A DNA stretch of 64,000 nt from Channa striata (taxonomy: Eukaryota; Chordata; Actinopteri; Anabantiformes; Channidae), in NCBI GenBank assembly GCA_033026295.1, contig CM065183.1:13494657-13558656 (forward strand). The letters run 5' to 3'. The translations under genes and the position numbers were made by a program. Of this stretch, positions 1-11,137 are shown piece after piece; the first letter of the stretch is position 1; each line of letters begins with the position of its first letter. The notes under the pieces were generated by a model. It saw nothing but the letters and a program-made list of their open reading frames with translations, was not told the origin of the DNA and searched no databases.

Positions 1-1952
1 AAACAGCCCCTCACCATGGTTCCCTGTAGAGATAGTAGTGTTGACCCTCGGGTTCTTGGTCACCTTTTTTACTGAGGCCGTTCTCACCCATTGCTCAGGT
101 TGGTCAGACAACTAGCTCTTGGAAGAATCCTGGCTGTGCCAATCTTGTTCCTTTTAGAATTAAGGAGGCCACTGTGCTCTAGGGAATCTGCAGTGCGGCA
201 GAATTTATTCTCTAGATCTGTGCCTTGCAATGACTCTGTTTCTGAGCTCCACAGGCAGTTGCTTTGACCTAATGACTTTACTTCTAATTCAGTAGGCATT
301 GGCAGCTAAGAGGCCTTCTACAGAGAGGTGTGTGCTTTCCCAATCAATTTAATTAACACAGGCGGACTCCAGTCAAGGTGTAGAAACATCTCAGCAAAGA
401 TCAAGAGAAAAGGTGTTGCAAAGAGTTTGAATACTTAAGTGCTTTTGATATTTCATTTTTTGTTTTATATGTTTACAGAACATTGTAAAATTGCATTTTT
501 GCAATTGAGTGTGGATTATGAAAATAGAAATTCATTTGAAAGTATCAGGCTGCAACATAAGATTGAAAAAAGAGGGTCTTAAAACCTTCTGAATGCACTG
601 TATATGCACATAATAATTTAGGCAGACATAATTACACCAACAGGATTTGAGCTCCACTGTAGTCTGTTTCCTTTAAAGAAAATGTTGGACATTTTTGGCA
701 GTTTGCACGATACTTTTTTGTCACAAAAACTGGTGCCAGCTGAAGAAACTGATTACAGGTCCCTCTGAAGCTCACTACGCAACCTGTTATAGTGTTTTAT
801 ACAATAAAATGAATTTATTGTATTTTTAAATTTTTCTCATTTTTCAATCAAGTGAAAAATTATTTGCAGGACTTTTTTTTGAGTGGGACCAGATGATAGA
901 AAACCAAAAGAAGTAACTAGAATGAACAACAGTAAACAGTTTATTTGTGAGATTTGGAAGTTCTACTATGTGGACTAAGCTTGTCTAGCTCAAGCTCCAT
1001 GCTAAGTTAACCAGCTGCAGATTCAGCAGACAGACAAGAGTGGCATCAGTCCTCTCGTCCAACTTTCAGGTAAGAAAGGTCAGCACATAGCCCACAGAAC
1101 CAAACTGGTATTGTGGTTGCATTAGTTCTTGTAATAAGATCATTTTAGCTAAAACTTAATTAAATTGTAATTTTTTTCCTGTCAACCCAGGTGCCCAAAC
1201 CAAAAAGACTCACCACAAATCTATGTGTAATGTCTTCTGACTTTTGCCTGCACTTTAAGCTGTACTCTGGTTCTATTTAAGCTCTACAAAGGTCACCGTG
1301 AAAAGTCTGGCAGGTTCACCTCGTGGTTACGGACATGACATTCTAATTAAGAGCACAAGAACGGCTTGCTACATAACCTAGGAATCAAAAATTAATCACT
1401 CTCAAGGGAGCAGGATTATCTAAACTCAAATGACAAAGAAACCCCCAGTCAGGCAAACATAGATGAAATGCCTTATCTAGGGTTTTTTTTTTTCTTCCTT
1501 TATTCTGTTTTGTTTCAATTTCTCTCTCCTTCGAGGGGAAATCAGGGCCATAGCTAATTGGAAGGCAAGTTTATTGAGTGAAGCCTTGTGTAGTGATTTC
1601 TACTCTTTTATCACAGACGAGTGGAATATTTTATGCAACTGTACACCTCATCCGTGGTATAAGACTAGAGTCGCTATGGGATTCATTACTTTTGTGGAGT
1701 TTAAACGAAATGTTTCCCAGAAAATTAAACGGGAATGTCGAAAATTAGCATTTATGAGAAGGGAAAAGAAAAACATGAGCTTATTGGTTTAGTTTGTCAA
1801 GATTTTCTTTGCAATGGGAGCACTTAAATAACTGTATGAGTTTATATGTGAGTTGAATACATGATCTGCTCATAAAAACTGTACTCTATGTCTCTATACA
1901 GTCCAAACACACAGCCTTGATATAATTTGACACAGGTAAGAATATATCGTAC
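1..1952. other. Intron (3' side of last visible exon), no exon recognised
   Basis: On the gene's strand this is intron following exon 1953-2125. I looked on the minus strand for a phase-2 acceptor followed by the last MAM strand (A-x-D-N/D-V type motif) and found none. An acceptor-like CTCTACAG near base 31 would run into a stop in the required phase. The rest is AT-rich non-coding sequence. A good plus-strand donor-like site (CAG/GTAAGAAAG) at about 1070 has no coding sequence before it. Confidence 0.5.
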
Positions 1953-2125
1953 CAGTCTGCCAGCCCATAAAGAGGAAGTGTGATCGGTGTCCAGCCCCTC
2001 TCATATTTGGGTTCATTGCCTGAATGCCACAGTTTGCGCTGCTCCTCGGGGCCTGTACTGTTCTCCACTATCCACAAAGACAGCACCCCCTTCTGTAAGC
2101 CTCCAGAACATAGCCAGAACCGCAC
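1953..2125 (-). CDS. alk: ALK/LTK-family receptor, MAM domain exon 3
   Basis: Acceptor AACTTCAACAG lies after a 13-base T run, and the donor is CTG/GTACGA. The exon is 173 nt, phase 0 to phase 2, coding residues 248-304. It contains VRFWLCSGG, then GVLSLWIVENSTG, EEQRKLWHSGNEP and GWTPITLPLYGLAD. The order beta-strand, ENxTG, E-x-x-R-x-x-WH, W and LPL is diagnostic of the second MAM domain of ALK; generic MAM domains share only the LW and W positions. NST is a possible N-glycosylation site. Translation runs on into the intron to a stop near 1886, but the resemblance ends at the donor. The next exon, coding the last MAM strand, was not found between 1 and 1952 and probably lies outside the window. 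Confidence 0.88.
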
Positions 2126-4715
2126 CTGTTGAAGTTAGAATTGTGTAAATGCTGTCAAAAAAAAAAAAAACATTTTTGGACCACAAAATGAGAAAAGTGT
2201 TTTGAGGTAAATGTGTTTTGAATATTTCAGATTTGAAGTAAAGGTGTTTAGCGATTTACAAGGGATCAATCAGCAACAGCAACAGCCATCTGTTCAGTTC
2301 TAATTATTCTATGATTAATAGAATTCAACCAGGATCATGGTTTGGTTTGTTTTTCTGTGTTGCTTCTGCATGCTTCAGCACAAAGCAGGCTCATTTCTCT
2401 ATTTCCTGGAGGGATGTGGTGAGTGTAAACCTGTTTACAATTACACAACACAAAGGCTGTAGTAGAAATTAAATAGTAAAAGGAAGTGTGGATCTAAAGC
2501 TTGCTAACAAGCCTTAGACGTGCCCATGTTCCTCTGCAGCGTTTTATTGGAGCCAAGAACATAATTCTTGCTTCTGCATTTGAGTGGAACAGATGCCGGC
2601 TTAAGCCTTATGACAAGTACATGTAAAGATGATAGTATGCAGACAGCGGAATCCAGCAACGCTCCAGCATGCGGAGGGCAAGAATTGTCTTTGCTCATAA
2701 CAGGTTGAGGTCTTTCTCGTCAACCGCAAGACCACACAGTGATGAAGTTCAAAGTTCAAACATCGGGCGCGCAAGCGAACACTGCACACTGGGGATGACA
2801 TGAAAGTGCATGTGGTCTGTCGCTAATACCCAAAACTAATATTCTCAACATAGCTGTCCAAGAGGAGACAGGCTGGATTAAACAGCAGCAGTTTAGTGTG
2901 GAGAGGGATTTAGAGTGTTAATGTAGAATCATGGCTGACCTTTGGCCGTGCGCCAAGAAGCTTGGAGGTATCGTCTCTAATGGTGCGTACGGCTTCGACT
3001 GTTGTCCACAAATATCTAAATCTCACCTGAGAGGTAGCAACAGTCTTTACTTTAGTTTTTTCGGAGTTCCCTTTTTTATTTATTGCAAGTGCCTCTTTGA
3101 GTTTTTGCTGTTAGGGAATTACTTTATTTCCACTCTGTAACTTGCATTATCTTGTTTTTGACCTCTTGACCCCCCTGCCTGCCTTTTGTCTTATCTCAAT
3201 CACCTTTCCTCAACTTTAAATGCCCAAAGTCAACTTGGGGTTTAAAGGTCGCTGCATTGAGCAATTTTAAAATCACTAACATAACTCAATGATAAACGCA
3301 ACAGCATCAGTCAAGGCTTCAAATACACAGTCTCTTTAACCAGAGACCTGCTCTATGAGCTAAATAATGCATGATTTCAAATAATTTTACAAATACGCCT
3401 GCACATATAACCCGTGATTGATTAGGCAAATCTCATGGACTGTTAAAATCTCTCAGGACATGTTGATGGCTCAGTGTTAACTTGTTGTCTTGGCACATTA
3501 CAGATTAATTTTTGAGTGCTTTCTGAAAGCAATTTACATATCAAAAACATTCAGAGCGTTCTATTCCTACAGTAAAATTCAACTAAATGTATATTCTATT
3601 ATTTATTTGTTGTGGTAGGAAAATTCAAAAATGTGACGTGTTTTGTTCACCAGTCACAATTTGGAGCCCGGGTGTCCTGTTCTATACATTTGAAATATGT
3701 TTAAACCTACAGAAAATGATGTAAATGTTCTGGGAAGAAAGCCCTGCATGTAATGCCAATAACTCCGTGAAAGTTGGCACAGATAAAAGGTTAGTGCAGC
3801 TGTCACTCCGCCTTGGAAATGGCACGTCTAGTCTGCTGTATAGGAGCTCTATGGATGTGGTGTTACTTATGGCAATGAGGGGAAGAAGGTGGTGGATAAG
3901 ACTATGACTGTGCTTATGCACTGTGCAAAATGGCTTATTCTAGCACAATACTACAATATGATGAACCATTTCAGAAGACACAGAAGACCGCTGACACATG
4001 TATGAGGAGAGATATGAAAGGTAAAATTGTAGTACATAATTAAGATGCTTACCCCACATTATAATACAGGAGATATTACACCATGCTATTGTAACATGCT
4101 CACACATACAGTATGTAACACAAAACCCAAAATAAAATGAACCGATTGAAAACTGAAATGTCTGTTTGGTTTATGCTGCACTATATGTTGATGTTTAGGA
4201 AACCGTTGTTTAATGAAAGTTGATGCTGTAGATTTGAAGTAGGCAAATCCACTTTGCATGCACAAACTTTCCAAAGGAACAAAGACAATTCAGAGCAAAC
4301 AACCGATCTACAGGACCGACAAATAAGCTAATGCAAGTTGCCAACTGCCAATTTCTATATAAATCAAGAAAATACAATAAATATAATAAAAAATATATAT
4401 CAACTTAAATGAGCTATTTAAAGCTGATATAATACGGTGGCCATATTTATTTTAGTTAAGAACACCTATGATAAGCCTGCTTTTCTTTATTTCTGTGTAA
4501 AATTTTGAAAATGAAAGAAATCATCTGTAATGGTAAATTTGACCCGGTTATTCCTGTAAACTTCATACCTGAGAGAGGAAATCTTGACAGACACAGCAAT
4601 GAAATGGTGGGACATGGGACTTAATGGACTGTCTTTTGTGCAGATCTAATCACATATTTGTACCGTGGCTGTCCAAGAATAGTGATGATATTCACTCTGT
4701 ACATAGTTTGCTCAC
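2126..4715. other. Intron between MAM exons 2 and 3
   Basis: About 2.6 kb of AT-rich non-coding sequence with a poly-T tract (A run on the plus strand, about 2158-2170) just before the acceptor of the next exon. I saw no further exon, no RNA gene and no clear transposon. Confidence 0.6.
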
Positions 4716-4819
4716 TGTGCATGGTGAATTTCTCAGAGGAGGGGGGAAAAGAGGGCTCCTCAGTATTCCTGAGCCATGTTGGCCTTTGGACTGTCCTCCC
4801 TCCACACTGAATGTGGCAC
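4716..4819 (-). CDS. alk: ALK/LTK-family receptor, MAM domain exon 2
   Basis: A T-rich tract and GTGTTGAAG form the acceptor and ACA/GTGAGC the donor. The exon is 104 nt, enters in phase 1 and leaves in phase 0, exactly bridging its neighbours. It codes residues 213-247, including GILRSPLFPPPLRNSPCT. This is the MAM signature in which a short strand (L-x-S-P-x-F) precedes a conserved cysteine. Joined to the next exon it reads SPCT-VRFWLCSGG, equivalent to the SSPCE-LRMSW region of ALK MAM2. The exon is short, overlaps other reading frames and has no start codon of its own, so simple ORF calling would miss it. Without it the flanking MAM exons are out of phase, and this is strong support. Confidence 0.86.
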
Positions 4820-5553
4820 CTTCAACACACAAAACACAGAAAAAAAAAAAGAGTAAATAAAATGTGGGCATTTAAATCAAAGGAGGAGACAAACATTTAT
4901 ACATTTATAGGTTTTAAATAGTGATTAGTAAGCAGTTTGCATTTTCTTCCATTCTCCCTTTGCCCTACTTTGATGCACACAGTAATCAATATAACTAAGT
5001 GACAAGAATATAGTTAAAACAGATTTTCTATAATCCAGGTAACAATTGCAGCGAAATAGTGACAGATAGAATCATACATCAAGTCACTAGATATGGTATA
5101 AAGTTACAATGCTCCATTTATAGTTTCCTCACTCTTCCTCAGAGTTCTGTAAATAGTTCAGAACAAAAACAAGCCTCAGACAACTAACACTTTAAAATCT
5201 TATCAAGAGACTCACTCAAGTCACTGCACTGACGGTGAACTGCAGGTGTAGGACTAAGATCCTGCAAGCTAAAGCTTTTTCACCCAGTGGGATTCGGCAT
5301 GTAGCAAAGTGTGTTCTGAACATAACAACGAGCCGATTCCTGACACATCAGAGCTTCTGGATATCTTTCCTCATTAAGAAACTGTTCTTAAAAGATCAAG
5401 ATTATTGGTTTCTGCTGCACTCTTTCTTCACTTTAATATCTGCCCCCTTGACGTCTTTACATGAGGCATTAACACTACACACAATACATATAGGCTATGG
5501 CATCATTTAATAAAGCGGTGTTTAAAATACTGTAAGAGACATGCATTAGCTAC
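4820..5553. other. Intron between MAM exons 1 and 2
   Basis: A short 734-base intron. It begins at the weak GTAGCT donor and ends in a pyrimidine tract on the minus strand (A run at about 4841-4850 on plus). Nothing else is recognisable. Confidence 0.65.
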
Positions 5554-5688
5554 CTGATGATGGGCAGTTCTGCCTGGTAGCCTTGGCTGGCGACTGAAGT
5601 CTTCTCCATGAGAGACCACGACCCATTATTGACTGCCAACTGCACTCACCCTCTTCAAAAGAACAGTAGCTGCCATTGAGGAAGTGGC
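5554..5688 (-). CDS. alk: ALK/LTK-family receptor, MAM domain exon 1
   Basis: Acceptor CTGTCTCTTCAG and donor CAG/GTAGCT bound 135 nt, phase 1 to phase 1, coding residues 168-213. The reading HFLNGSYCSFEEGECSWQ is the classic opening of a MAM domain (aromatic-C-x-F-E-x-G-x-C-x-W). It follows the LDLa cysteine directly, as in ALK, where LC-R leads into a FYCNFE-type motif. The Trp in LSWRR matches the second conserved MAM tryptophan. An N-glycosylation motif (NGS) is at residue 172. MAM domains are extracellular beta-sandwich modules for adhesion and dimer contacts. An internal G/GTGAGT at 5644-5649 lies in the same phase as the true exon end and could serve as an alternative donor. The donor used here (GTAGCT) is weak. 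Confidence 0.85.
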
Positions 5689-6837
5689 CTGAAGAGACAG
5701 GAGAGAGAATATATCAGGGGAGGAGAGGAGAAGATGATAAGGGATGGTTGGATGGGTAGGGGGGCAAATAATGAGTCGACAGGCCCAGCAGGGGGGTTAA
5801 AGAAGAGAAAATGGAGTGAACGCTGACAGGCAAACTGCCAAGGAGAAAAAGGACAGGGGCTGGGGATCAAGGAGTTGAGCGACAGTAGAAGTAAAGAGGT
5901 TGAGAAAAGAGAGAGAGGCGTACGGTGCGTACAGACTAATGGCTCACAAGACTCCATGTGTTGGGGAAAATTAGGCTGGAGGTGCAGCAGAGGGGGTTCT
6001 CAGAGTGACTCTAGAAACAGAAGAAGAAAATAGAAAAAGCCTGAATTGTCTTTAGGTGGGGAAAGGAAAAGGCAGAGGACGAGGGTCTCAAGAGAAATGA
6101 GAAAGCTGGAGTGGTGACACGGTGTGTCTTAGGGATGTCATTCAGCTTGAAACGCCTGAGAAACACCGAGCCAACGGACTTCTACTGACAACGTAAATCT
6201 GTCCAACATAAACACGTTCAATTAGACTGTGAAGTGGATAAGAATTCTGCTTGTGCGTGGGATCAGTCTGCTTGTTACTGTGTCAGAGGATTTGAAATCA
6301 AGGTTTCTTTCATTAAGTTGGGATAAGAAACTGACTGAGGACAATAAATACAACATAAATAGGAGTGAATGATTTTTGACATAAAAATTTTAGGTGGGCT
6401 GTCCACTTACTGTAAGGGCAGCAGGGATAAATATATATATGGGTATTTTGTTACTTTCATAACTGATTCAAATCAGACTGAAAAGTTAAGTTGGGAGTTT
6501 GTTACCACAAAGGAGGTTTGAGCTTCATGTCAGTGTTAGAAAGTTTTCACCGTACATTTGATTTATGCTTCATTTATCCTGAGCGGCTGCTCTGTGAGAA
6601 TCTGTACAGTACGTGCCCTGATAACAGTGGGCTTCAGGAAAAGCCATCATCCAGATAGTGGGACCAAAATTGTTTTAGCTGAGACTATAAACTAAATAGT
6701 TTTGGTAAGAACAAAACACACAATAAACTTTTTTTCATTTTTATGTTAATGTTAACTGTTTACGCAGTTTTTGTGACAAGTTCCCCTTTTTGAGTAAATT
6801 AATTTTATTTTCTCTTCAGTTTTTTATTACGCCCATT

Positions 6838-7330
6838 TTTTACTTAACATTTATTTAACCAAAAAAAAAGACCCATTGAGATTGAGATCTATTTTACAAG
6901 GGTGACCTGGCCAAGAGGTCTACAGCACACGACATAAATGTATACACATTTAAATATATATTACAAACAATAAGCTGAGGTATAAAATAGTTTAGGTATT
7001 GCTTACAATTACAACAATTTAAAAACACATGCAATGTTCAACGGACTCTCAATGCTTAGCTTCCAGTGAAATGATTTCTGAAATGTTAAGGTCTGTTTGG
7101 AGAATATTCCAAGCAGAGGGTGCGGCAAAACTAAACCCTCGCTTCTTCATTTCAGTCCGAACAGGAGGCACAGTGAGCCGATGAATGTCACCTGACGCAG
7201 AGTATAAAGACTTATGGTTTTCTGTAGAACAGAGCATAAATATAGTGAAGCCTGTGTCTTGAGATATTGTGAGTCACTCTCCTTGTTACCTAAACCAGTT
7301 AGTACCTCATGCACGGCAGAGACATTCAAA
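6838..7330 (-). mobile_element. Degenerate LINE (non-LTR retrotransposon) 3' end
   Basis: Read on the minus strand, 7237-7049 contains a decayed reverse-transcriptase C-terminal tail: HRLTVPPVRTEMKKRGFSF followed by AAPSAWNILQ and ending near LEA. This matches the VPR.RTE...FS.AAP..WN.L pattern that closes many fish LINE proteins. Upstream, about 7329-7240, another frame gives VHEVLTGLGN, so at least one frameshift lies between. Downstream is a 3' tail with CTTGGCCAGGTC, CAATCTCAATGGG and GGTTAAATAAATG, a tail common in teleost L2-type elements. The insertion has the same orientation as the host gene, is 5'-truncated and is inactive. The exact family is not determined. Confidence 0.65.
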
Positions 7331-7698
7331 GTCTTATATTTAACAGAGAAAATAATTGAATTAAACCCAGATAATAAATTTAAAGGTGTTATGTGTTGTG
7401 GGCTAGTTTGGAATCACAAACAAAAGCTACAATAGTTACCCAGACAGAGTATATCTGGTTACACTGAGGCAAAGATCTGTCATCCCTTCTGCTATTCCAA
7501 GAAGAGCAAAAAAATAAAAATAAATAATCCTGCAGATTACCACTTTAAATTTCTACTTGTATCCACCTTTGATGCAAAGCAGCATTTCACCATGGCTGCA
7601 GGGACACTGTACAGTAGTGCTGGAAAGCAGCGGGGTGTCTGCAGAATTTAGATCAACTAAAATCAAACAGAAGGAGCTGTGACTCTTAGAGAGTGGAG

Positions 7699-7729
7699 GA
7701 TGCATTGATGCATTGATGCATAATGATGC
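7699..7729. repeat. Short tandem repeat (GATGCATT)n
   Basis: About three copies of GATGCATT followed by a diverged GATGCATAATGATGC. It is a small tandem duplication inside an intron. Confidence 0.8.
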
Positions 7730-9129
7730 TGGCGTAGGGTGGCGAGGAGGATCCACAGGGATTTGATTTTCCTTATATGTCACAAATCTTTGTGATTGAC
7801 AAAAGTTACATTTGTTCCCCTTCTTTTCTCTGCCTTTTCTTTTAATGAGACTTGGCACGGCTTATGAAGGTTTTTAAATAGATCAAATCAGATGAAGACA
7901 ACTCGTGGGTAGATCAGAGCGAATGGGCTATCAGAGAGGAAACACTGTGATTTGGTTGGCAGGGCTACTTGTGACGCGTGATGGAGAGGAGTCTACAGAA
8001 CTGTGGCGGAGTGAGCGACAAGCAAAGACGGGAGAAGAGGGAGAGTGTCAGCGTGGAATGAACTATGGATCTTCAGCACTTGTCCTTCATCAGAAGGGAT
8101 AAAGGTTATTATTATTTTCAAAATAGATTGAGTGACAGAGACAGAAACTCACAGCCGGCCTTCATGCTTCTGTGCACTTTCAGCATTATGAGGGAACACA
8201 GTGGAAAAGGTGATGCAGAGAAAAGTGGAGTCAGATCATTTTTAGTGGACTCGACTCAATAAGCCATTCCCCATCAAACAACTACTAAACCATAGAGTAC
8301 ATACAGTAGCCTCATTACTCATGTATTTCATATACACAGTATGCTAATTCTTCATTCATATCATTTATGCCATTCAAATGGAGATTGCTCCTTTGGGTTA
8401 GCCCTGCAGTCCAATCTCTACTGATAAGAGAAACTGTACCAAGGTGGGATGCTCAGTCTCTTGTTAGACTCCCATCTCTAAGCTTCCAAACATACTGTAT
8501 AAGCATTATGATGCGGGAATCTTTTCAATAAGCCTCCCACACGAGAGGCTGACACACACTGTAGGCAGGAGCAAATCAATTCTGGTCAGTTTAATATGGG
8601 CAAAAGCTCTGCGATCCAACTAAAACATTTAAAAATGTTATAGGAGGATAGGCAGGATGCCTTCTGAACTGCGTGTGAATACCTGCATATGTGCATATAC
8701 CCTATGTGTATATGATACCATTTATATATATATACACACACCCGCAGGTATGGCTAAAATAAATGGTCCTCCCTACACACACACTGAGCAGGGCTGGGGG
8801 GATTTCACTTGTGAGTAAGATGTCAACGTACTAGACTGGCGCTCCTAGTAGGCCTGGAGAAAAGCAGAAAACAAATGTGCAAAGAGATAGAAATAACAGC
8901 TATGGAATATGTCAGGGGTGAGAAATGCTAGCCAACCATGGCTACACTGGCTTTTTTTCTGCCTCTGCCTCGTTGTCAGAAAAGCTCACGCGGATGTACG
9001 GTAGTTGCACTTGTAGGCAGCATCCAACTGCTTCGTTAAAGACAACTCCCCACGGCTGATTAACGGAACCGATCAGAAGGCCAGTGGACACGCGCTCTCT
9101 CATCAGCAGCTGTGTCACGGTGTACTCAC

Positions 9130-9261
9130 GACATAGGTCGCCTTCGTCGTCGCCAAACAGACAATCTCTGCTGAAGTCGCACAGTTTGTCCAGTGGGATA
9201 CCTGCTCCCTGGTAACAGTGGTACTGGCCCTCCAGGGTGATGTTAGGCCCTGGTGAAGATT
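9130..9261 (-). CDS. alk: ALK/LTK-family receptor, LDL-receptor class A exon
   Basis: Acceptor TCTGTGCAG precedes the exon and donor C/GTGAGT follows it. The exon is 132 nt, phase 1 at both ends, and completes codons for about residues 124-168. It reads SSPGPNITLEG, then a cysteine-rich module with HCYQGAGIPLDKLCDF, DCLFGDDEGD and LC. The spacing of LCDF, DC and the acidic GDDEGD cluster is that of the C-terminal, calcium-binding half of an LDLa repeat, but only four cysteines are present instead of six. An N-glycosylation motif (NIT) sits at residue 130. In ALK a short LDLa module lies immediately before the second MAM domain, as it does here. The open frame continues without a stop past the donor to 8942 (see findings), so an intron-retaining form is conceivable. 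Confidence 0.84.
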
Positions 9262-9745
9262 CTGCACAGACAAAGGAGGGGAAGAAGTAAAAAAAAAATC
9301 ATCTTCAGAGTCTCTTCACACATACACTGTTGGAACATACTGAGAATATTATTTGCTCATTGGTAGCAAAATAACAAGAACCCCAAAATATTCAAAATCT
9401 GGAGCTAAGGTAAAATAACTTCTGATTACATTTGCTTACTGAATATTGCTTATGTGTTAGATACAAAACACTAATTGGCCACTGAGGGAAAACACAACTT
9501 ACAAATGGTATAAAATAAACAGTACATAAAGGTACATCAGTCAGTGACAGAGGCTAATATAATCCTTCATTGTGACTCTGTAGAACACTCACAGGCTGCT
9601 TGTAACATCATAAATAACTTGGCCTGGGCTGCATAAGCATCTGCCTATGAATACAGTACATATCAATCAGACGGAGAACACAAGAAGCAGAAACAATGAC
9701 CTACATACAGTAGAAGGTAGCAAAAGGGAGGGAGTGCGTGCGCAT

Positions 9746-9768
9746 GCACACACACACGCACACACACA
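9746..9768. repeat. CA/TG microsatellite
   Basis: Runs of CA with one CG interruption, in the first visible intron. Confidence 0.9.
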
Positions 9769-9933
9769 AAGATTGATATCAGAAGGCCTCAACAACTCAA
9801 TTGTAACCTGGGATATTTGCATATCTATGCAAATCAGAGAGGTGATATCTCCAGGTTGTAAAAACTGACTGCTCACCTCTACCAAAATCATCAGAAGCTG
9901 ATCACAGCGCAGAGAGCAAAACATAAAAGTGGG

Positions 9934-9990
9934 AAAAAAAAAAAAAAAACTGTGTGCTGATGGGGATCTCGTTTCACCACCCCCCCCCCC
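9934..9990. repeat. Poly-A run followed by poly-C run
   Basis: A run of 16 A at 9934-9949 and, 30 bases on, a run of 11 C at 9980-9990. These are simple homopolymers in an intron and a likely site of sequencing-length error. Confidence 0.85.
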
Positions 9991-11098
9991 AATAAGGAAA
10001 AAGGAGAAGCGATTCTTATCATGAGTGACTGGCTCCGCTTACTGTAGTTTGCCCTTGATCTGTATTATGTAGATTTGTTCTCTATTCAGACAGAAGAAGT
10101 GCGATAACGCTGGAGTCCATGACAGGAGAGGAAGTGTAGTGCAAATACTGTTAGCTGCACTGACTAGACAGGCAGGTAGACTAATTCTAACATGAAATTT
10201 GTAATGGATGCACACACACAGTCTGACATGATGACACACCTCAGGTGCCACTTTTCTCAATCTCAGACTTACACTTGGGTGACTCATTCACAAACATGTG
10301 GCAGGACAAGATAAAGGCCAGCTAAATCAACACTAAAACAATGGGATGTTACGCATCTGAAGTGTGATCGCCCTGACTGCAGAAATGCTTTGCAAATATA
10401 AAAACAGAAAGGAAGCATTTAGAGAAAAAAACAACTAAAAACACTTAATTTCTGCCATTGGAAAATTAAAACAAGGTATATGAAAACTTTATCTTATTCC
10501 CATATTTCTTGGAAGCTGTCATGTATCTGTACTGTGTATTTTTTTAAAACCCTTTAACTCCCTACTTTTTTACATCTAAAACATGCTTGTTACTTTATTT
10601 CTAATAAACATAAGGGGAAATATCAATATCTCTCTTCTTTTGGCTTTATTTCACTCACAACTATGGGCAAAGTGTGAATCTTGCAAGTCTAGATGTATTG
10701 TAATAGGCTCCAAACCTTCCTCTTTGATAAAACTTATAGTTAGTTCAGTCCTGCTGCTATAGGCTCAGACTGCTGGGGGACCAACCCCTGATGCTCTGAG
10801 ACACTTTCCTCCTCTCAGCCCACATTTATATGTCACCACTGTATGACATAACTGTATGACAGTGGGTAGATGAAAACGTTTATACAAAATTGTGCTGCTA
10901 TTACCTATAATGTATTTAAGGATACAGACTTTGTATTGTAGCATGATTTAGTAGGTTTATAATCAATCATAAATTTCACAGAGAAACGTTTAAGTGTCAA
11001 ATAAATACAATCCATAATTTTCAGTGACTTGAGCAGAGCCCTGGAGGCTGAAAAAAAAAAAAACAACAAAAAACCCCCAGAAACTGCAGTACAGTTAA

Positions 11099-11137
11099 GT
11101 TTGATGTGTGATCTAATATTTAGATCACGCATCAAAC
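11099..11137. repeat. 18-bp near-perfect palindrome with 3-base loop
   Basis: GTTTGATGTGTGATCTAA, a TAT spacer, then TTAGATCACGCATCAAAC. Seventeen of 18 positions are complementary, and the remaining one is a G-T wobble if transcribed from the plus strand. It lies in an intron of the minus-strand gene, between unremarkable flanks. It may be the collapsed ends of a miniature inverted-repeat element. Confidence 0.85.

Larger units (their letters stand above)
5689..9129. other. Intron between LDLa exon and first MAM exon
   Basis: About 3.4 kb. It holds a purine-rich plus-strand stretch (5.69-6.1 kb), a LINE 3' remnant (6.84-7.33 kb), a short GATGCATT tandem (about 7699-7729) and a short TA/CA simple repeat near 8720-8740. 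The part next to the LDLa exon (8942-9129) stays open in the exon's frame. Confidence 0.6.

Noticed and set aside
1..40. Minus-strand acceptor CTCTACAG near the window start as a possible next MAM exon
   Set aside because: In the phase required by the donor at 1953, translation meets a stop after three codons.
1020..1080. Plus-strand donor-like CAG/GTAAGAAAG
   Set aside because: No open coding sequence precedes it on the plus strand and there is no gene context; isolated donor matches are frequent.
2504..2698. Minus-strand ALLDSAVCILSS..., considered as MAM exon 2
   Set aside because: No good donor after the cysteine, and the reading does not align with ALK MAM2.
2601..2801. Minus-strand TFMSSPVCSVR, superficially like the end of a MAM exon
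   Set aside because: Weak donor (GTTCGC), an upstream stop that leaves too short an exon, and lack of the preceding MAM residues.
3760..3860. Minus-strand SRLDVPFPRRSDSC, resembling a MAM strand-cysteine motif
   Set aside because: No usable donor follows and the phase does not fit. The exon at 4716-4819 satisfies phase, splice sites and motif better.
11099..11137. Palindrome as a microRNA precursor
   Set aside because: The loop is only 3 bases and the stem 18 bp, too short for a normal precursor hairpin.
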